NCBI GenBank assembly: GCA_037142515.1
Contig: JBAXAM010000011.1
Coordinates: 1-34,671, forward strand
Direction of reading: 5' to 3'
DNA: 34,671 nucleotides
Origin: JBAXAM01 sp037142515
GTDB lineage: Bacteria > Pseudomonadota > Gammaproteobacteria > UBA9339
A program made the translations under genes and the position numbers. The notes beneath the pieces are model-generated. The model had not been told where the DNA came from. It searched no databases and worked only from the letters and a program-made list of their open reading frames with translations. Each line of letters begins with the position of its first letter. Within the stretch, counting starts at the first letter, position 1. Shown one piece after another: positions 25,789 to 33,901 of this stretch.

Positions 25789-27066
25789 ATGCAAGATAAA
25801 GACAAAGCTAAATTGGAATTACGTGCTAAACCAACGCAGCCAGTGCAAGTTAATAAGCCTGTTGTTCTTGCAATAGTTGCGGTGATAACTCTTGCTATTT
25901 TGCTTGCAATAATTCAGGCATTTAATGTAACAGCACATATTAAAGATTCTAGTGGCTCGATTAAAGCAACAACCGATAAGCCGTTGGCTCTTAGTTCTGA
26001 ATTAAAAGATTTGCCTAGTAGCTATAGTGATGTAAATGGCATTCAAAGATATTCAGCTGGTGGGTCGCAAATCGGGGAAATGACAAAGTTGCAGCGACAG
26101 CTTGATGAGCTAAGGGATGCATATGGTTTGCTGGAGCAGAAGCTTCGAGGTAAGAGTGATCCAGAACGCCCATCTAGAAATCCGCAAGATGTGGACGCAG
26201 CTAAAAGTAGTATGATTTTTCCTGGTGTCGGCAGTGGAGCTGAAAATTTAATTGGTGCTGATATCGATAGTAGTAGAAGTGGTAGCCGTAACCCTTTTGG
26301 CCAACCAACTAGCAATAAAGATAGCAATAAAACCGGTGATTTGGTTGCAACTCAGCAGCAAGCAGATATTTTTGAAAAAGAGGGCGAAAATAAGCAAAGA
26401 TTGGCGGTAATGAAAGCCGTAGTAGATAAGGATAAGCCCGAAGATATTTATGACTTACACAGTATAATTAAACCATTTTCGAAATACCAGGTCCAAGCTG
26501 GTACTATAATCCAAGCCTCATTGATTACCGGTATTGATACATCGCTGGAGGGAACAATTGTTGCTCAAGTGCGCCAGGATGTTTATGATACAGTTACGGG
26601 CAAGCATTTGCTTATTCCTAAGGGATCTAAATTGTTAGGCAAATATCTTTCGCGTATTTCTTATGGTCAGCGCCGCATTGCGATGATTTATACTCGTATA
26701 ATTCGTCCTGATGGTACTTCTATTTTATTGGGCGATCCAACTGGAGCTGATATGATAGGACAGTCAGGTGTGGAAGGAAATGTTGATAGTCATTGGGCGC
26801 GGATTTTGGGTGCGGCAACGATTTCTACCCTTTTAAGTGTTGGCACATCTGTTTGGGCAAATCAAGGTGTCAATAATGCTAACAATCAAACAACTACAAA
26901 ACAAAATGTAGGTGCGGGAGCTTCATCATCGTTTAGTAATGTCGGGCAAGATTTGACTAATAAAGCAGCTAGTTTAGCTCCTACTATAACTTTAGAACAA
27001 GGTCGTCAGTTTATTGTTACGGTAAAAAAAGATATGGTGCTGTCGCCATATAGATCTAGGCGTTAA
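25789..27066 (+). CDS. trbI: T4SS channel protein, TrbI/VirB10 family
   Basis: VirB10 spans both membranes and gates the channel. The 425-residue protein has a short cytoplasmic part, a membrane helix at about 25-45, a coiled-coil-like stretch (MTKLQRQLDELRDAYGLLEQ), a Ser/Asn-rich linker, and a C-terminal barrel domain with QAGTIIQASLITGIDTSLEG, LLIPKGSKLLGKY, RIAMIYTRIIRPDG and the antenna-like region WARILGAATISTLLSVGTSV. These match TrbI of IncP plasmids. No clear ribosome-binding site precedes it, so translation probably depends on trbG. Confidence 0.9.
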   Translation: MQDKDKAKLELRAKPTQPVQVNKPVVLAIVAVITLAILLAIIQAFNVTAHIKDSSGSIKATTDKPLALSSELKDLPSSYSDVNGIQRYSAGGSQIGEMTKLQRQLDELRDAYGLLEQKLRGKSDPERPSRNPQDVDAAKSSMIFPGVGSGAENLIGADIDSSRSGSRNPFGQPTSNKDSNKTGDLVATQQQADIFEKEGENKQRLAVMKAVVDKDKPEDIYDLHSIIKPFSKYQVQAGTIIQASLITGIDTSLEGTIVAQVRQDVYDTVTGKHLLIPKGSKLLGKYLSRISYGQRRIAMIYTRIIRPDGTSILLGDPTGADMIGQSGVEGNVDSHWARILGAATISTLLSVGTSVWANQGVNNANNQTTTKQNVGAGASSSFSNVGQDLTNKAASLAPTITLEQGRQFIVTVKKDMVLSPYRSRR

Positions 27067-27075
27067 TATAATCCT

Positions 27076-28506
27076 ATGAAATTATTTTTCATAAAGTCAT
27101 TTAAGTCACTTTGTTTTTTGCTGATCATCAGTATTTTTTTTGCGACGAGTGCTTTTGCTGGTCCTGATATTAAAGATGATCCTTCTAAACTTAATCCGAA
27201 GCCGCAACAAGAGCAGCCACAAGTAAATACCCAAGATAAAGAGAAAGAAAAGGACAGCAAAGTATCTAAGTCGTTTTTTGAAAACGCTACTTATGAAGAC
27301 TTGGCTCCACAAGAGGTAGAAGTATTGTTTGACGAAAGCTCTTTAGGTGCATCAACTGTTCATCCGAAAGATAACAATGCGGCTATTGATGTTGGCGCAA
27401 TTACTTTAATTCAATCTACTTTTTTAGGTGGTCTTAAAAAAGCATTTTCTACGGTAGCAGCTTATGCCCTTAATTTATTGTACTTATTTGCTATATTAGA
27501 ATTAGTAATTTTCGGTTTTGTTTGGGCTCTTAAACGTGATGTTGGTTGGGATAAACTATTTTTTAAAATTATTAAAATAGGACTGATCTTTTTTATTATA
27601 CAAAATTATGAGTATTTGCTTAGAACAATTATGGAGAGTTTTGCGCAACTTTCCGGTGTGGTGATTAACAACGCTGGTATAGTTAAGTATGTTTTTAATC
27701 CTGCTAAAATTTGGCAGTATGGCTATTATTCTGGGGTGCATTTATTACAACTTTCAACTCTTGGTAGTAACTATGGTTTAGCAATGATTCAAGTAAGCTT
27801 GGGTATGGGGATTCTACTAGTTTTTGGTTTGCTTGGTATACAAATGGTATTGCAGATGGTTAGTTTTTATGTGGTCTCTTTGGGAGCTTTGATTTTATTA
27901 CCATTTGGTGCTTTTACTTTGGGGAGAGGGATGTTTGATAAGGCCGTACAGACTGTTTTTCAAGCCGGCATTCGCTTAATGGCTTTGATTATAATTATTG
28001 GTATTGCTGTGGTCACATGGGATGGTTTTCAATTAGTTGATATGGCAACTACTGCCAACTTTAATATTAATCAACCGCTGGGATTGTTTTTTACGGCATT
28101 GCTGTTTTGCAGTTTAGCATTTTATTTGCCTAGGGTTTTGAGTCAGGCTGTTGGTAGTTTTAGTCATGATTTTCTTGATGGTGCTTCATTAGCACCGGTT
28201 GTGATACATGAATCTGGGGCCTCGTCAATTAGTGTGGAAGCAGGAGGATATGGTGATATGCGCGCCGCAACTGCGATCGAAGCTTCTGGTGCTCCAGGAG
28301 GTGGATATACTGGTGGAGGAGGAGAGATTAGTGCGGCTGCTGCGGTGCCAATTTCAGTGAATGTTGCACAGTCAGGCGGTAGTATAGAAGCCAAAATAGC
28401 TAGAGAGACAGTGGCCCAGGCCAGCTATCTGTCAAAGAGTGTTTCCGAAAGTACTGTAAAAAAAATTAAGGAAGCGATTTTGCAAGCAGTAAAAGAGAAA
28501 AAATGA
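27076..28506 (+). CDS. trbL: T4SS polytopic membrane protein, TrbL/VirB6 family
   Basis: The 476-residue protein has a cleavable signal (to about residue 29, TSAFA/GPD), a charged Pro/Gln/Lys-rich stretch, then TrbL/VirB6 membrane helices between about 125 and 360. Its FVWALKRDVGWDKLFFKIIK and GVVINNAGI region resembles TrbL. The end is unusual: Gly/Ala/Ser-rich (SGAPGGGYTGGGGEISAAAA) and then helical. Its place after trbI differs from VirB operons, where virB6 precedes virB8. The stop overlaps a spurious ATG (28503) that opens a 14-codon frame. Confidence 0.85.
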   Translation: MKLFFIKSFKSLCFLLIISIFFATSAFAGPDIKDDPSKLNPKPQQEQPQVNTQDKEKEKDSKVSKSFFENATYEDLAPQEVEVLFDESSLGASTVHPKDNNAAIDVGAITLIQSTFLGGLKKAFSTVAAYALNLLYLFAILELVIFGFVWALKRDVGWDKLFFKIIKIGLIFFIIQNYEYLLRTIMESFAQLSGVVINNAGIVKYVFNPAKIWQYGYYSGVHLLQLSTLGSNYGLAMIQVSLGMGILLVFGLLGIQMVLQMVSFYVVSLGALILLPFGAFTLGRGMFDKAVQTVFQAGIRLMALIIIIGIAVVTWDGFQLVDMATTANFNINQPLGLFFTALLFCSLAFYLPRVLSQAVGSFSHDFLDGASLAPVVIHESGASSISVEAGGYGDMRAATAIEASGAPGGGYTGGGGEISAAAAVPISVNVAQSGGSIEAKIARETVAQASYLSKSVSESTVKKIKEAILQAVKEKK

Positions 28507-28518
28507 AAAAGCGAAAAA

Positions 28519-29022
28519 GTGAAAAAATTCTACCCTTTGTTTTTTAGTTTGATTTTTGTGAGCCTTCTTGCTGTTACTGTTAGCATTATAAAAAAAACTG
28601 GCTATCACATAACTTACTCTGCAACAGCAAGCATGCCCCGGGGTTTTTATTTAGTAGCTCCGGTTAAAAAAATTACGCGTTATGATATTGTAGAGTTTGT
28701 ACCGCCAAAAGCGATACTTGATTTTGCTCGGGATCTTCACTGGATACCGGATAGCGGTTTAATAATAAAATATGTTTTTGCTATTCCTGGTGATGATGTC
28801 TGTGTGCGTGATGGAGCAATTTGGATCAACGGTAAAAAAATAGGAAAGGTTTATCGGTTTTATGCGTTTGAAAAGTTACTGCCACAAACAAAAATTTGCG
28901 GTAAACTTAGAGACGATCAATACTTGCTTTTAAGTATTAAGAGGGAACGATCGTTTGATGGAAGATACTTTGGTTTGATATCATCGCGTGATATTTTAGG
29001 GCGCGCAGTACTTATTTATTAA
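28519..29022 (+). CDS. traF: TraF-like S26 signal peptidase (pilin maturation)
   Basis: In IncP conjugation TraF processes and cyclises the TrbC pilin. The 167-residue protein has an N-terminal membrane helix (about 5-24), catalytic Ser38 in TASMPRGFY and probable general base Lys84 in IIKYVFAIPGDD, matching the type I peptidase dyad, and the C-terminal DGRYFGLISSRDILGRA box. The likely start is the GTG at 28519, 12 bases after the trbL stop, without a recognisable ribosome-binding site; a competing ATG at 28503 is in another frame and yields only 14 codons. Confidence 0.85.
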   Translation: MKKFYPLFFSLIFVSLLAVTVSIIKKTGYHITYSATASMPRGFYLVAPVKKITRYDIVEFVPPKAILDFARDLHWIPDSGLIIKYVFAIPGDDVCVRDGAIWINGKKIGKVYRFYAFEKLLPQTKICGKLRDDQYLLLSIKRERSFDGRYFGLISSRDILGRAVLIY

Positions 29023-29023
29023 T

Positions 29024-29932
29024 ATGCACGAAACTAAAACAACCAGACGCCACCTTGATATGCTTACTACTTCTTTTGGTAGTGATATAGCTGCGCTTTT
29101 AGAAAATCCTGATGTTATTGAAATAATGCTTAATCCAGATGGCAAGCTGTGGGCAGAAGAGTATGGCAAGGGCAAATATTTTACTGATATTGTTTTTAAT
29201 CCCAAGCAATCTGCCAATATCATTAAGTTAATAGCTGCATATCATCAAGAAATTGCTGATTATGAGCATCCTGAGGTTGCTTGTGAGCTGCCAGAGTCGC
29301 GGTCACGATTTCAAGGTTGGTTGCCGCCAGTAGTTGTTGCTCCAACATTTACTATTCGTAAGCGTGCTGTACGTATTTTTACTTTGGATAATTATGTTGC
29401 TGATGGGAGTCTAACAGAAGAACAAGCGACGCAATTGCGTACCGCAATTAAAGAACGCAAAAACATTTTGGTTGCTGGTGGTACGGGTTCTGGCAAGACC
29501 ACTTTTGTTAATGCTCTTTTATACGAGTTAAAAGATTGTAAAGATAGAGTCATAGTGCTTGAAGATTTGCCAGAATTACAAGTTACTGTTGCTGATTGTG
29601 TAAAGCTTATGGCAACAAGTGAAATTTCCATGCGTGACTTGGTTAAAGGTGTTTTACGCATGCGTCCTGATCGCATTATTATTGGTGAGGTGCGTGATGG
29701 GTCGGCTCTTGAGTTATTAAAAGCTTGGAACACAGGTCATCCAGGAGGCATTTGCACTATTCATGCTAACAGTCCCGAGGCAACGATTTCGCGGTTAGAA
29801 GACTTGGTGCATGAGGTCGTCAGCGTCGTTCCAGCACACCTGATTCGGGAAGCAATCGATATTATCGTATTTATGCAACGTGACCATGCGGGTAATTACA
29901 AAATTTCTAGTGTTGCAGAACCAGTATACTAA
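29024..29932 (+). CDS. trbB: T4SS ATPase, TrbB/VirB11 family
   Basis: VirB11 is a hexameric ATPase at the inner face of the channel. The 302-residue protein has Walker A GGTGSGKTT (about 150-158), the Asp box (VLEDLPELQ), Walker B RIIIGEVRD (about 215) and the His box GHPGGICTIHANSP (about 237). It follows the traF stop by one base. It is the final gene of the operon; in IncP plasmids trbB comes first. A terminator-like hairpin follows. Confidence 0.94.
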   Translation: MHETKTTRRHLDMLTTSFGSDIAALLENPDVIEIMLNPDGKLWAEEYGKGKYFTDIVFNPKQSANIIKLIAAYHQEIADYEHPEVACELPESRSRFQGWLPPVVVAPTFTIRKRAVRIFTLDNYVADGSLTEEQATQLRTAIKERKNILVAGGTGSGKTTFVNALLYELKDCKDRVIVLEDLPELQVTVADCVKLMATSEISMRDLVKGVLRMRPDRIIIGEVRDGSALELLKAWNTGHPGGICTIHANSPEATISRLEDLVHEVVSVVPAHLIREAIDIIVFMQRDHAGNYKISSVAEPVY

Positions 29933-29935
29933 AAA

Positions 29936-29961
29936 GCGACACTCATGGATATGAATGTCGC
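29936..29961. terminator. Bidirectional terminator between trbB and cspA
   Basis: GCGACA (29936-29941) pairs with TGTCGC, extended by TCAT/ATGA inside. AATTTTTATT lies a few bases further on in the plus direction and CTTTTTAG follows in the minus direction, so it can end both the T4SS operon and cspA. Confidence 0.7.
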
Positions 29962-29975
29962 CTAATTAATAATTT

Positions 29976-30188
29976 TTATTCAATTGCTAGTACATCTTCA
30001 GCTTGTGGCCCTTTTGGTCCAGGTTTGACCGTAAACTCAACTTTCTGTCCTTCGTTTAAAGAACGGTAGCCATCTCCGCGAATTGCACGATAGTGAACAA
30101 AGACATCTTCTCCACCTTCCACTTGAACAAAACCATAACCTTTGGCGGCATTAAACCATTTAACAACGCCTGTAACACGATCTGCCAT
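29976..30188 (-). CDS. Cold-shock domain protein
   Basis: The 70-residue protein is a full cold-shock OB fold: WFNAAKGYGFV (RNP1 KGYGFV) and VFVHYRAI (RNP2). Such proteins bind single-stranded RNA/DNA and melt structure. The start is the ATG at 30186-30188 (MADRVTGVVKW) with AAGG upstream, not an upstream open-frame start. It has its own leader of about 75 bases with a possible extended -10 promoter, and shares a terminator with the T4SS operon. Confidence 0.93.
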   Translation of the reverse strand: MADRVTGVVKWFNAAKGYGFVQVEGGEDVFVHYRAIRGDGYRSLNEGQKVEFTVKPGPKGPQAEDVLAIE

Positions 30189-30259
30189 AAATAATAACCT
30201 TTTATAAAAATTAAAGAAAGTAAACCTGTACAATAAATAAATCATTGCACGCTAAAAAT

Positions 30260-30268
30260 AGTATCACA
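30260..30268 (-). promoter_or_regulatory. Possible extended -10 promoter of the cold-shock gene
   Basis: The minus strand reads TGTGATACT, a TG-extended -10 box with no strong -35 (TTTTCA 16 bases before GATACT). It would give a 5' leader of about 65 bases, similar to the long leaders seen in csp genes. Confidence 0.35.
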
Positions 30269-30295
30269 GTTAATAGTTAAATGAAAATAATATTT

Positions 30296-32122
30296 TTAAG
30301 GTCGGCTTAAGTTGGGTGTGGCCAAATAATAATCTAATACCTTTCTTGCAACTTGTGGTGCAATGATGCTGTTTTCTGTTACTACCGCAATTGCGATTTT
30401 AGGATTTTCTACTGGTGCAAAAGCGATAAATAAATTGTGATTACGCAAATGCTTTGGAATGCTCTGGTCGCTTTCTGGGTCGGGGTTTTCATTAACGATT
30501 TTGTGGTGAAATAATTGACCGCCGCCAGTTTTAGCAGCAACAGTGTATTCTGGAATCGATCCAAAACGAGGACGTGCCGTACCCATTGAGCTTGTTATAA
30601 CTCCTTGCATAGCATCAATTATAATGTCCCAATTGCTTGGATGGTTAAGTATTATGGGGGGCAGGGGAATTGCCTCTTGTTTTAACAAATGTGGTTGGAA
30701 GCGTTTGCCGTGCATAGCAATTGCTGCTACGCCACATGCTAGTTGTAATGGTGTTGCAGACATGAAACCTTGGCCAATACTTGAAATAATCGTGTCGCCA
30801 ATATACCAATGTGTACCTTTGTGACTTGCTTTCCATTTTGGTGATGCAACAACCCCTGAGTTTTCTTCAGCGATGTCGATTTTAGTTTTGCTGCCAAAGC
30901 CAAAACGCATCAAAATATCATCGATTTTTTCTATGCCCAGTTTAAGAGCAAGCGTGTAAAAAAAAGTATCACAAGAAACAATAATTGCCTTGGTGACATT
31001 AACTATTCCGTGACCGTGATATATCCAGTCACGATAAGTATGTTTGACGTTTGGTAATTTAAACCACCCCGGATCTGAAATATTAAAATTTGGTGTAATT
31101 ATTCCTGTATCTAACCCTTGAAGAGCAAGGAAGGGCTTGAGGGTTGATGCAAAGGGATATGTTCCAAGAGTTGCTCGGTTATACATTGGTTTATCACTAG
31201 AAGATTGCAGCTCATTAAAAGTAGCGTTATCAATGCCGCTAGCAAATAAATTTGGATCAAAGCTCGGGAAGCTAACTAGTGCTAATATTTCTCCATTATT
31301 GGGATCAATGGCGACTACTGCTCCGCGTTCCGTGCCTAATGCTTCTTGGGCAACTTGTTGTAATTTGCTATCGATGGTTAAAAATAAAATATTGCCTGAA
31401 ACCGGCTGAATGGTTTTTAGGATACGAACAATGCGACCTGTAGCGCTAACCTCGGCAACTTTATAACCGGTTTTGCCATGGAGTTGTTTTTCGTAATATT
31501 TTTCAATACCAATTTTTCCAATAAAGTGAGTAGCGCTATAATTGCTTGTATCAATATTTTTTAATTCTTGTTGATTTATCCTGCCGACATAGCCCAGAGC
31601 GCTCGCCATGACTTTCCCGAGCGGATAGTGGCGAATCATTTGGGTTTCTATAACTACACCTGGAAAGCGGTATTGGTTTAAGTAAAAAGTTGCGACTTCT
31701 TCTTGCGAGAGCTTAAATTTTATTGGTATATGTTCGAAACGACGCTTTTGTTTTAAGGCTTTGTTGAATTGCTGGATGTTATCAGGAGTAATATTAATAA
31801 TAGTTTTGAGTGTGTCTATAGTGTTGTTAATGTTTTGTGTTAACTCTGGAATAATGTTGAGGCTAAATAAAGGTAGGTTTTCTGCAAGTAATACGCCATT
31901 GCGGTCGTAGATTAGGCCGCGATTGGGTTCAATTGGCAAAAAATCTAGTTGGTTATGTTCTGATAAGTTTGTATAAAATTTATACTGTAGTATCTGCAAA
32001 TTAAACAAGCGGGTAATTAATATAATGATTAATACGGCGATTAATAGCGCTGCTTTAATTACTCGACTTTTGAATTGATTTTTTTCTTGTTTATAATTTT
32101 TTAGACGATGAAGATGAAACAC
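30296..32122 (-). CDS. mrdA: Penicillin-binding protein 2 (elongasome transpeptidase)
   Basis: PBP2 cross-links peptidoglycan in rod elongation. It has 608 residues with one N-terminal helix (about 22-45), a non-catalytic dimerisation domain, and the transpeptidase motifs STLK (YPFASTLKP, normally YPPGST-K), SCD (SCDTFFY) and KTG (AAKTGGGQ, where relatives usually read KTGTAQ). The start is a GTG at 32122, four bases after the rlmH stop. mrdB (rodA), which usually follows, is not in the window. The gene closes the minus-strand nadD-rsfS-rlmH-mrdA operon. Confidence 0.93.
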   Translation of the reverse strand: MFHLHRLKNYKQEKNQFKSRVIKAALLIAVLIIILITRLFNLQILQYKFYTNLSEHNQLDFLPIEPNRGLIYDRNGVLLAENLPLFSLNIIPELTQNINNTIDTLKTIINITPDNIQQFNKALKQKRRFEHIPIKFKLSQEEVATFYLNQYRFPGVVIETQMIRHYPLGKVMASALGYVGRINQQELKNIDTSNYSATHFIGKIGIEKYYEKQLHGKTGYKVAEVSATGRIVRILKTIQPVSGNILFLTIDSKLQQVAQEALGTERGAVVAIDPNNGEILALVSFPSFDPNLFASGIDNATFNELQSSSDKPMYNRATLGTYPFASTLKPFLALQGLDTGIITPNFNISDPGWFKLPNVKHTYRDWIYHGHGIVNVTKAIIVSCDTFFYTLALKLGIEKIDDILMRFGFGSKTKIDIAEENSGVVASPKWKASHKGTHWYIGDTIISSIGQGFMSATPLQLACGVAAIAMHGKRFQPHLLKQEAIPLPPIILNHPSNWDIIIDAMQGVITSSMGTARPRFGSIPEYTVAAKTGGGQLFHHKIVNENPDPESDQSIPKHLRNHNLFIAFAPVENPKIAIAVVTENSIIAPQVARKVLDYYLATPNLSRP

Positions 32123-32126
32123 GTTA

Positions 32127-32558
32127 TCAATTCCTGTGGTATGGGTGTTTACTAATTATAGACCAGGCGCGATATATTTGCTCGGCAATAAAAATTTTAA
32201 CCAGTTGATGGGGTAAGGTAAGCTTAGATAATGACCAGATTGCCTGTGCTTTTTTTAAACACTCTGGCGACAGCCCATCTGGTCCGCCGACCAAAAGGCT
32301 AATATCTTGTTGCTCATTGTGCCAAGTTTCGAGCTTCCTTGCCAGTTCTAAGGTTGTCCACTCTTTGCCGTGTTCATCAAGTGCGATAATTAAAGTATTT
32401 TTTGGTATATTTGTATTAGTGGACTTGGTGCGTCTTAAAGGAGGAGTTTCTATTAAAACCAGCTGATAATCTTTAGGCAGACGCCTAGCGTACTCAAAGA
32501 AGCCGGAGTTAATCCATGCCGGCATTGCTTTTCCAATAGTTATGAGATTGATTTTAAT
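32127..32558 (-). CDS. rlmH: 23S rRNA pseudouridine-1915 N3-methyltransferase RlmH, probable ATT start
   Basis: RlmH is a SPOUT methyltransferase of 23S rRNA, with LLVGGPDGLSPE, LSKLTLPHQLVKI and YRAWSIISKHPYHR at the C-terminus. The first ATG (32525) would drop the first strand. Upstream in frame the codons read ATT AAA ATC AAT CTC ATA ACT ATT GGA, giving MKINLITIGKAMPAW, which aligns from residue 1 with E. coli RlmH (MKLQLVAVGTKMPDW). AAGGAG at 32568-32573 is nine bases from this ATT at 32556-32558, and a stop codon lies three codons further upstream. ATT is a rare but known start (infC). The 143-residue product overlaps rsfS by 19 bases. Confidence 0.85.
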   Translation of the reverse strand: MKINLITIGKAMPAWINSGFFEYARRLPKDYQLVLIETPPLRRTKSTNTNIPKNTLIIALDEHGKEWTTLELARKLETWHNEQQDISLLVGGPDGLSPECLKKAQAIWSLSKLTLPHQLVKIFIAEQIYRAWSIISKHPYHRN

Positions 32559-32923
32559 TGTTTTTTACTCCTTGCTTTAATCTTATCTAGTCCCCAAAGT
32601 TTCTCTAAGCTGTAAAATTCGCGTATGGGCTTGAGCATAACGTGTACGATTACACAGCCAAAATCTGCGAGCATCCATTCGCGAGTGTTTTCGCCTTCAA
32701 TGCCGATGGGTTTGATATTTTCAAGGGCGAGCTGGGCGCGAATTTTTTCGATTAGAGATTTAACATGGGTGGTAGAGTTAGCGGTGCAGATAACCATATA
32801 ATCAGCTATATCAGTAAGTTTTTTGATGTTAATTGCTAGCACATCAATTGCTTTGTTCTCTTTGAGTGTTTTTATAGCTATATTTTTTAAGCCAGCAGCA
32901 GTAATTTTTTTTGTAGCGTTCAT
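32540..32923 (-). CDS. rsfS: Ribosome silencing factor RsfS
   Basis: RsfS binds ribosomal protein L14 and blocks subunit joining during starvation. The 127-residue protein has the typical segments DIADYMVICTANSTTHVKSL, GEGxxxEWxLxDFG-type (IEGENTREWMLADFGCVIVH) and REFYSLEKLWG. AGGAT lies before its ATG. It sits between nadD and rlmH as usual, and its 3' end contains the rlmH ribosome-binding site and start. Confidence 0.95.
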   Translation of the reverse strand: MNATKKITAAGLKNIAIKTLKENKAIDVLAINIKKLTDIADYMVICTANSTTHVKSLIEKIRAQLALENIKPIGIEGENTREWMLADFGCVIVHVMLKPIREFYSLEKLWGLDKIKARSKKQLKSIS

Positions 32924-32935
32924 AGTAAAAGTATC

Positions 32936-33583
32936 CTAAGTATATAACTGTTTTTTACAAATATATTGCCACACACTAGGGGCAACCAGGTGACTTGCGT
33001 CTTTATGTTCTTTAATCAAAACGCGAATCTGGGTTGCCGCAATTGGTAGTGGGGCGATATCTGTAAGGTATATTAATCCAGCAATTTGCTTTTGCAACTG
33101 TTCTGCGCGAGTTATTTGGTGCTTATGTAATAGTTTCATTACATTGGGGTTAGTAATTTGCCAAGAGCCAGGCCTGTTGGCAATTAGCAGATGTGTGACT
33201 TCCAAAATGCTTTGCCACTCATGCCATTTGTCAAACTGGTTAAAATTGTCAATACTCATGATCAATGCAAGGGGGGTATCAGCATGTTCCAGGCGCAAAG
33301 ATCTTATAGTCTCTATAGTATACGACAGGTTTGCATGTTTGATTTCACGGTCATCAGCAAAAAATTGAGTATGATCGCCAGTTGCGAGTTTTACCATATT
33401 GAGTCGATCTTCCGTGCTAGCAATGGGTGGACTGCGTAGGGGAGATTGAAAGCAGGGGATTAATAGTATTTTTTGTAGATGGCAAAGTTTTTTTATAGTA
33501 ATAGCAAGGTGGATGTGTCCTAAATGGACTGGATCGAAAGTTCCACCGAGAATACCTATGGGTAGCGTCTGCATGATAGGCAT
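32936..33583 (-). CDS. nadD: Nicotinate-mononucleotide adenylyltransferase
   Basis: NadD makes deamido-NAD from NaMN and ATP. The 215-residue protein carries GGTFDPVHLGH (nucleotidyltransferase HxGH motif), DREIKHANLSYTIETI, and the C-terminal ATQIRVLI motif (usually STxIR). An internal ATG nine bases downstream (MQTLPIGILGG) could also be the start. It heads the minus-strand operon and diverges from rpmB. In relatives it directly follows holA, so here it is displaced and inverted. Confidence 0.95.
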   Translation of the reverse strand: MPIMQTLPIGILGGTFDPVHLGHIHLAITIKKLCHLQKILLIPCFQSPLRSPPIASTEDRLNMVKLATGDHTQFFADDREIKHANLSYTIETIRSLRLEHADTPLALIMSIDNFNQFDKWHEWQSILEVTHLLIANRPGSWQITNPNVMKLLHKHQITRAEQLQKQIAGLIYLTDIAPLPIAATQIRVLIKEHKDASHLVAPSVWQYICKKQLYT

Positions 33584-33598
33584 TTTTACATAATTTTA

Positions 33599-33627
33599 TT
33601 GCTTCAACAATTTGTTTCTGGTATAAA
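33599..33627 (+). promoter_or_regulatory. Promoter of rpmB-rpmG
   Basis: TTGCTT (33599-33604) and TATAAA (33622-33627) are 17 bases apart, with a TG extension at 33619-33620. It lies 27 bases before the rpmB ATG in the nadD/rpmB divergent region. Confidence 0.6.
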
Positions 33628-33653
33628 CGCGGGTCTAAGCAGTGGAGAATATT

Positions 33654-33896
33654 ATGGCTCAAGTATGTCACATAACCGGTAAACGGCCTAGGGTCGGTAA
33701 TACCGTATCGCATGCCAATAAAAAGGCTAAGCGCAGGTTTAATATCAATTTACACAGCAAACGCTTTTGGCTTGCTGAGCAAAAACGTTTCATTAGGCTT
33801 CGCGTTTCTACCCAAGGTATGCGAATTATTGATAAAAATGGTATCGAAAAGGTTTTAGGAAATCTTGCGAAATATCGCAATGATATTGAAAGGTAA
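33654..33896 (+). CDS. rpmB: 50S ribosomal protein L28
   Basis: The 80-residue protein starts MAQVCHITGKRPRVGNTVSH and continues with KRRFNINLHSKRFW, typical of L28. It starts at the ATG at 33654 with GGAG at 33644-33647; an in-frame GTG at 33642 overlaps that site and is not used. rpmG follows after five bases, the usual gammaproteobacterial pair. Confidence 0.96.
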   Translation: MAQVCHITGKRPRVGNTVSHANKKAKRRFNINLHSKRFWLAEQKRFIRLRVSTQGMRIIDKNGIEKVLGNLAKYRNDIER

Positions 33897-33901
33897 TACT
33901 T

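Noticed and set aside
28503..28547. ATG at 28503 as traF start
   Set aside because: It opens a different frame that stops after 14 codons; the peptidase frame needs the GTG at 28519.
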